A stretch of 64,000 bases of DNA. Origin: Roseococcus sp. SDR (lineage in GTDB: Bacteria > Pseudomonadota > Alphaproteobacteria > Acetobacterales > Acetobacteraceae). Under the pieces are notes generated by a model that saw only the letters and a list, made by a program, of their open reading frames with translations, was not told where the DNA came from and made no database searches. The position numbers and the translations under genes were made by a program. The stretch lies in contig NZ_JAHRCU010000007.1 of the NCBI RefSeq assembly GCF_019083995.1, positions 1 through 64,000 of the forward strand. The letters run 5' to 3'. Each line of letters opens with the position of its first letter. Positions within the stretch are counted from its first letter, which is position 1. Below, in pieces: positions 59,576-64,000 of this stretch.

Positions 59576-60829
59576 TCATGCCTGCGCGTCCTGGAGGATC
59601 CACGCGCAGTCCATGGGGCGGACGTTATGCGTCTTCAGCCACTCCACCCATCCCTCGATCGGATAGTTCGCTGCGGCCAGCAGTTCTGCCTGCTCCCTGA
59701 TGGCCGTCGTGCGGACCTCCGTCATCGTCTCGATGCCGCTGTCGAGATTGCGAAAGCAAGCTGCTCTGCGAAGCATGCGCTTTATCTCTTCGATCTCCGG
59801 CTGCGGAACGGCGACAGCAGCCACGCGCGCCGCGGTGACCGGCTGATCATCACGAGGGGACACCCGGAATGCGAGCGCCAGCATGTCCGGCTCGTCTCCG
59901 GACACGCGATATCCGAAGACGCTGGTGAGGTCCACGCGTGCGCTTCTGCCGATCTGGTTGTTGAAGAAGTGCAGCAGGTGCTTGCCCAACCCGACCGTGA
60001 ACATCTTCAGGAACAGTTCCCCGTCGGCCGCCCATGCCGCGGACGCACCACCGTCCTGCTGGTCGAGACCAGTGACTGCACGCAAACCATCGATGAAGGC
60101 GGGACCATCATGCTCGATGTTCTGCTTCACGATGCTCTTCAGGGTGTCCGCTCCGTGTCCTCGGAAGTCCCCAGCAGCCGCACGAGTGGTCACGAAGAGC
60201 AGCCAAGGATCGCGCCTCTGCAGCTGGTGCACCATCAGCTTCTGCAGAGCGGCGAAAAGCGTGCGCGCTTCGCCGGGAGCGTCACAGCAGAGATGGCTGC
60301 ACGCGTCGAGATTAATGACGTCAAACGCTCCGGCGTCCTGAAGCTGACGCTGCGCGACCGATCCGTCGACGGCAATCTCCTCGATTTGTCCGACCCGGAG
60401 CTTGGACTCCATGGTCGCCAATTGGTCCTGCCGCAGGGCGGCGAGGGCCTCCTCGCCGGGGCTGCCCGGACCATCCGTGTCGCCCGCACTCCTGTCGAAG
60501 CCAAAGACCTCCAACTTGAACGGGCCGTCGCCGCGGGACCGTAAACGGCCGCCGATGTAGCGGGCATCCATCATGTCAGCGCCGGGCAGCGTCAGATACC
60601 GCAGCACGCCCCGCGTAACATGACCATCACCGATCAGCCGCTCGATCTGCTCTGCCCACTGGCGGGCGCGGACCACTTGCTTAACCGGATGGTGCCAGGG
60701 TGCGAATTCCCGCCGACGCCGGCTTTGGGGCTGCACGGCAGCGTCATCGAGGGGGCCGTAGGCATCCTCGATTTCCCGATCAACTTCGCTCACAGCGTCC
60801 CTGGCGGACAGAGGATTCCCTTCGCTCAC
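59576..60829 (-). CDS. Unknown protein with methyltransferase-like features, partner of the GHKL ATPase
   Basis: 417 residues with GTG start at 60829, 5 bp after the ATPase stop. Two blocks look like a Rossmann-type fold: LRYLTLPGADMMDARYI near residue 75 and FDVINLDACSHLCC near residue 168. Other conserved-looking features are WHHPVKQVVRARQWAEQI near 45 and the C-terminal YPIEGWVEWLKTHNVRPMD. I recall similar proteins beside GHKL ATPases but cannot name a family with confidence. It may modify, recognise or be the effector of the ATPase. No nuclease motif is obvious. Confidence 0.55.
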   Translation of the reverse strand: MSEGNPLSARDAVSEVDREIEDAYGPLDDAAVQPQSRRRREFAPWHHPVKQVVRARQWAEQIERLIGDGHVTRGVLRYLTLPGADMMDARYIGGRLRSRGDGPFKLEVFGFDRSAGDTDGPGSPGEEALAALRQDQLATMESKLRVGQIEEIAVDGSVAQRQLQDAGAFDVINLDACSHLCCDAPGEARTLFAALQKLMVHQLQRRDPWLLFVTTRAAAGDFRGHGADTLKSIVKQNIEHDGPAFIDGLRAVTGLDQQDGGASAAWAADGELFLKMFTVGLGKHLLHFFNNQIGRSARVDLTSVFGYRVSGDEPDMLALAFRVSPRDDQPVTAARVAAVAVPQPEIEEIKRMLRRAACFRNLDSGIETMTEVRTTAIREQAELLAAANYPIEGWVEWLKTHNVRPMDCAWILQDAQA

Positions 60830-60834
60830 CGCCG

Positions 60835-62847
60835 TCAGTCCTGATGGAAGACAGAGAAGATGGCGCGCACGAGCCGCTCCTGCTCGGCAATTGAGCGGTC
60901 CTCCAGGATGCCGAATGCTGCGAGCACCTTCAGCAGTGCCTCTGCCTGGGCACGACGCTGGATCGCCTCCGCAGTGGTTCCAGCCGACATCTGCGGCAGG
61001 ACGGCAGCCGGGAATGCAATGATGCCATCGTTCCTCGCCGCCTGCGCCCGGGCACGATCGCGTGCGATCTCGACGTCGGGAGGGGCCTCGTCGCCCTGTT
61101 CTTCGCGCCAGACCTGATCGGCGAACTCGCCGAGGCGGCTGCGCGACTCAACAGCGTCCTGGCCCTTCCGATCCGCAAGGGCCTTCGCGCTGAGTTCCTT
61201 GTGCCTATTGGTCAGCTGCCGAAGCGCGCGGTGGAGCCACGACGAGGTAAGCCGCACATGCGGATGGGCGAAGTTGAAGGACTCACGGTCGATGTTCAGC
61301 GCCGCGTCGAGGCCTTCGCGCACGAAAAGCTCCGAAGTGATCTGGCGCAGGCGCGTCTGTTCGGAGACCTGATACTTGAAGAAGCTCTCATCGAAGTTGG
61401 CTCCGCTCGCGCCTCGGATGCGGACGAGCACGCCGTTGTTCTCCTTCGGAATGATCCTGCCGTTCCAGAACAGGTACGCCTCGAACCCGAGCCTGCCTCC
61501 GCGCAGGTCGCGAGGCACACGGTTCAAGTCAGGCTCATAGTCTCCGACCATAAGGATGCTGCGATCGAGACCGCGGACGCTGGCGGAGATGTACTTGAAG
61601 CTGATCGGTCGCTTCAGCTCGATCTGGTCGACGACCACGCGCATTGGCGAACCGCCTGCCCCTACGCCATCTTCAAGGCGATGCTTGCCACCGGACCAGC
61701 GCGCGACTGCTTGCCGGACGGTCTCGCCCGGTCTCATCGGGACCTCGGTGGCCTGCTCCCTCTCGCGGTTTCCCAGCCAGAACAGCCGGATTTTGTCCTC
61801 CGCCGTGAGGTCGAACGGATGGCTCTCGACGTAGGGGACAGGGACGGACAGACCAAGCTGCCAGATCATCGCGAGGTAGTAGTCCAGCGCGGTGCCGAGA
61901 TCCGGGCGGTTGTGCCGCGTGAACTGATCGGCCACACCGGCAACCAGCTTGGCCATCCGGCGTGACGGATCATCGCCCGGGTCCCACGGAAGACGGGGCG
62001 TCTCGGTGAACGTCGGAACGTCGTCGGCAGCCGGCACGTTCGAGCCAAGCCACCCCGCATGAAAAGCGGGAGGTTCCAGCTTTACAGCAGTCGCGGTGTC
62101 GCCTGTGCCTGAAGTCCGCGCGCTTTTCAGGTCGTCAAGCGCGCGCCATCGATCCGCACTCCGCAGAGTGTCACGCGCTGCAGGCTTGATCGCATCGAGA
62201 ATGATATCCGTACCATGCGCATCCGGATCGACTGCGCGCTCTCTGACGATTTCTACCTTGCCGCTGAGGTACTGATCGTCGTCGAGGCCTTCATCGGCTT
62301 CGGGATCCTCGGAATGCTGACGTAGGATCACGTTCGCGATCAGCCGGTAGTCCTCCCCCTTCCGCTTCGTCACGATGGTGAAGCGACGAGTCAGCTGGCT
62401 GACGGAGAAAAGCCCGATGCCGATCTTTCCGATGAACGGACGGCCACCGGGAGTGCGCTCGGCGTTGTCGACAGCGGTGATGCCGAGGTCCTGGCCCTCA
62501 TGTCTGCGCTTCGCGCTGCCGCCGATGCTGTTGATCACGTGCGACAACGTGTTGTGGCTCATCCCGAGACCGTCGTCGCGGATCGTGATCCGGGAGAAGC
62601 GCGGTGCGTCCGTCTCGATCGATACGTTCTGGGCGTCGGCATCCCAGGCATTGGCGATAAGTTCCCGGAGCGCAGAGCCGGGCAGCCGGTAGATGCCGTC
62701 GGTAACCCTCGCTATGACTCTGGTGTTGACGGAGAGCCGCGTGCTGACCGGCTTCCCGACATTGGCGTCGTCCCGAAGGTATGCACTCAGCTGCTCTTCG
62801 CCCTGGACAACCGGAATGGCCTCCTCGGCAGGCATAGCGCCGCTCAC
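60835..62847 (-). CDS. GHKL-type ATPase (MutL/MORC-like), defence-associated
   Basis: 670 residues. The Bergerat ATP-binding fold has the N-box RELIANAWDADA (61-72), G1 DDGLGM (91-96), and G2 GKIGIGLFS (140-148), then a long C-terminal region with no known domain. It is not MutL (no dimerisation or endonuclease motif) and not HtpG by length. Prokaryotic MORC-like GHKL proteins are known to travel with methylases, Vsr and nucleases (Iyer, Abhiman and Aravind). GTG start at 62847 overlaps the repressor stop (GTGA), so both are co-translated. An ATG at 62835 is an alternative. Confidence 0.85.
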   Translation of the reverse strand: MSGAMPAEEAIPVVQGEEQLSAYLRDDANVGKPVSTRLSVNTRVIARVTDGIYRLPGSALRELIANAWDADAQNVSIETDAPRFSRITIRDDGLGMSHNTLSHVINSIGGSAKRRHEGQDLGITAVDNAERTPGGRPFIGKIGIGLFSVSQLTRRFTIVTKRKGEDYRLIANVILRQHSEDPEADEGLDDDQYLSGKVEIVRERAVDPDAHGTDIILDAIKPAARDTLRSADRWRALDDLKSARTSGTGDTATAVKLEPPAFHAGWLGSNVPAADDVPTFTETPRLPWDPGDDPSRRMAKLVAGVADQFTRHNRPDLGTALDYYLAMIWQLGLSVPVPYVESHPFDLTAEDKIRLFWLGNREREQATEVPMRPGETVRQAVARWSGGKHRLEDGVGAGGSPMRVVVDQIELKRPISFKYISASVRGLDRSILMVGDYEPDLNRVPRDLRGGRLGFEAYLFWNGRIIPKENNGVLVRIRGASGANFDESFFKYQVSEQTRLRQITSELFVREGLDAALNIDRESFNFAHPHVRLTSSWLHRALRQLTNRHKELSAKALADRKGQDAVESRSRLGEFADQVWREEQGDEAPPDVEIARDRARAQAARNDGIIAFPAAVLPQMSAGTTAEAIQRRAQAEALLKVLAAFGILEDRSIAEQERLVRAIFSVFHQD

Positions 62848-63599
62848 GACCCCACCTGCCGGCCGAGCCAGATCACGCGCCCGATCACGGTGATCATGTC
62901 CGCCTGAATATCCCGGAGAGGCTCATACAGCGGGTTGTCGGACAGGATGCTGAGCGTCCTCGATGCGAGGTTGGTCTGGATGCGCTTCACCTGCAGCCCG
63001 TCATCTGAACGCAGCACGTAGATGCCATCCTTCCTGCCGGGACGGGTCTGCCCGAAATCCACCAGGACCTTGTCGCCCTGGCGGAGGGTCGGCTCCATCG
63101 AATCTCCGTCGACCTTCACCAGAGCGAGTTGCTCCAGCGGTGACTGCGTGATGCCGCGCACCCATTCCTCCCTGAACGGCACGCGGTAGAGCACCACTTC
63201 GCCGTCAACATCGGCACCGTGCCCTGCCGATGCCTTGGCGTCGTAGAGCGGGATAAGCGCCACCGGCTGTCCTGCCACATCGACGACTTCGGCCCGCGGG
63301 ACAGGCGGTGGCGGGATCGGCCGGCGGCTCACGCGCTGGCCGAGGGCTACCGAGGCCTCCTCTGCCGTCTCCGCAGCGTCATCCTTGCCGAACAGCAGCC
63401 TCTGCCAGGGGCATTCGAGGATGGCTGCCAGCTGCTGCGCGGCGCGCGCGGTGAGCGGTCGCCGCCCGGCCTCATAGGCGCGGTAGGTCGCCTCGGGGAT
63501 GTTGGCGCGCCGCGCGAGTTCCGCGCCGCTGCCAATCCCTTTGTCTTCGCGGAAGCGGCGGAGCCGTTCTGCTGGCGTGTCCATCGGAAGCATGCTCAT
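62844..63599 (-). CDS. S24-family CI/LexA-like repressor
   Basis: 251 residues. An XRE-type HTH covers residues 8-62 (GSGAELARRANIPEATYRAY). The C-terminal S24 peptidase-like domain has Ser167 in VDGDSMEPT and Lys205 in LQVKRIQ as the Ser-Lys dyad. The self-cleavage site is predicted at Ala125-Gly126 in AKASAGHGAD. RecA-stimulated cleavage should therefore relieve repression. The -10-like CATAAT lies 13 bp before ATG 63599, implying a leader of only a few bases, as with lambda cI. It is first of a three-gene operon with the GHKL ATPase. Start at 63593 or 63584 is possible. Confidence 0.92.
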   Translation of the reverse strand: MSMLPMDTPAERLRRFREDKGIGSGAELARRANIPEATYRAYEAGRRPLTARAAQQLAAILECPWQRLLFGKDDAAETAEEASVALGQRVSRRPIPPPPVPRAEVVDVAGQPVALIPLYDAKASAGHGADVDGEVVLYRVPFREEWVRGITQSPLEQLALVKVDGDSMEPTLRQGDKVLVDFGQTRPGRKDGIYVLRSDDGLQVKRIQTNLASRTLSILSDNPLYEPLRDIQADMITVIGRVIWLGRQVGS

Positions 63600-63607
63600 C
63601 TAAAGGC

Positions 63608-63697
63608 GTTGCATTATGTAGCGGACAACACGCGCGAAGGAAAGTCGTTTCAGCGCGACCTTTGGGTCTTGCGACTGTAGCGCGCCTTATTGTAGCG
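63608..63697. promoter_or_regulatory. Control region 3 with three TGTAGCG boxes (repressor / Cro-like)
   Basis: Boxes are ATGTAGCG (63616-63623), CTGTAGCG (63675-63682) and TTGTAGCG (63690-63697). The last two are direct repeats 15 bp apart, the same spacing as in control region 1. The first lies in the 15-bp element shared with region 2 and overlaps the -10 of the repressor gene. This is the switch region between repressor and Cro-like genes. Confidence 0.7.
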
Positions 63698-63705
63698 TCC
63701 GGGGC

Positions 63706-63930
63706 ATGCGGACGTTCCCTGACGTGATTGCGATCTGGCCCAGCGCCTCCGACCTCGCGCGAGAACTGGGCGTGCGGGATGTGACCGTCCGTGCGTGGCG
63801 CCAGCGCGGCATCCCCGCCCGCTTCTGGCCGGTGGTCGTGAAGGCGGCGAAGCGCCGCAAGGTGAAGCTCACTGTCGATCAGCTCGCGGGGATGGCTTCC
63901 CCGCGGAAGGCGCCGGTGCGCAATGGCTGA
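63706..63930 (+). CDS. Cro-like / carph-isopro-type HTH protein
   Basis: 74 residues with a short HTH: SASDLARELGVRDVTVRAWRQRG, and a basic C-terminus KRRKVKLTVDQLAG. Gene position, divergent from the S24 repressor across a region with three boxes, fits a Cro-type early regulator. The IP-A-FW-VV segment is like carph-isopro-domain proteins of alphaproteobacterial prophages. It starts the rightward operon and overlaps the next gene by 8 bp. Confidence 0.8.
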   Translation: MRTFPDVIAIWPSASDLARELGVRDVTVRAWRQRGIPARFWPVVVKAAKRRKVKLTVDQLAGMASPRKAPVRNG

Positions 63931-64000
63931 ACCCCGGCCCGTCCTGGCGATCGACCTCGGCACCACCACAGGCTGGGCGCTCCAGGCTGGCGGCGTCATC
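63923..64000 (+). CDS. RuvC/RNase H-fold nuclease (Holliday-junction resolvase-like), partial
   Basis: Only the first 26 codons are present. VLAIDLGTTTGWAL matches the first strand of RuvC-like nucleases, with the catalytic aspartate in IDLG. Phages commonly encode such a resolvase after Cro. It overlaps the Cro-like gene by 8 bp and is cut by the window end. Confidence 0.6.
   Translation, partial: MAEPRPVLAIDLGTTTGWALQAGGVI

Noticed and set aside
60835-62847. MutL or HtpG
   Set aside because: The ATPase motifs fit GHKL generally, but the C-terminus has no MutL dimerisation or metal-binding endonuclease motif, and length and order differ from HtpG.
63599-63706. Exact -35/-10 promoter hexamers for both divergent genes
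   Set aside because: Only the CATAAT-like -10 of the repressor is reasonably clear; spacing to any -35 is poor, so I do not call full promoters.

Overview
The window is high-GC DNA with the gene complement of a free-living alphaproteobacterium, most likely of the Acetobacteraceae (Roseomonas/Roseococcus type). The pointers are an aa3-type cytochrome oxidase, several tripartite-tricarboxylate (Bug-type) binding proteins, a fused indolepyruvate ferredoxin oxidoreductase, a BcsD homologue (a subunit best known from acetic acid bacteria) and dense, overlapping gene packing. Species cannot be named from sequence alone.

Positions 1-45,140 are chromosomal. In order they hold: ctaC-ctaD with a strong terminator; a zinc-sensor-type ArsR repressor divergent from a TroABCD-like metal ABC importer; a lone molybdenum hydroxylase large subunit; a peptide-type binding protein followed by a pimFCD-like beta-oxidation set; an acyl-CoA dehydrogenase overlapping a fused indolepyruvate oxidoreductase with a divergent Lrp-type regulator; an Ldh-family dehydrogenase; a complete MalEFGK-type ABC importer divergent from an FAD amine/amino-acid oxidase and a threonine dehydratase; a TTT binding protein; a three-gene envelope operon (two lipoproteins and a beta-barrel); an AlgI/AlgX-like polysaccharide O-acetylation pair divergent from an orphan bcsD; a four-gene catabolic operon (TTT binding protein, ornithine cyclodeaminase family, CnbZ-like deaminase, flavin monooxygenase); and a DinG/Rad3-type helicase.

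At 45,140-45,216 lies tRNA-Arg(CCT). Its 3' end is the apparent attachment site of an integrated temperate element that runs off the right edge. The element begins with a GIY-YIG/HTH gene, a tyrosine integrase, an excisionase and a Dam-type methylase. These are the tail of a roughly 10 kb leftward early operon of small overlapping genes, interrupted by a GGCNN pentanucleotide array of about 430 bp. To the right is a compact modification/defence cluster: vsr, a C5-cytosine methylase, a convergent DUF3883/NOV-like nuclease, a second C5-cytosine methylase, then a convergent operon of an unknown protein, a GHKL (MutL/MORC-like) ATPase and an S24 CI-type repressor. A Cro-like gene and the start of a RuvC-like gene follow. 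No structural phage genes are in the window.

The most striking observation is that all three divergent intergenic regions of this element carry the same short box (NTGTAGCG, either strand). The same repressor could therefore govern the early operon, both methylase units, the nuclease and its own defence operon. The repressor stop codon overlaps the GHKL ATPase start, so lysogeny control and the ATPase unit are translated together.
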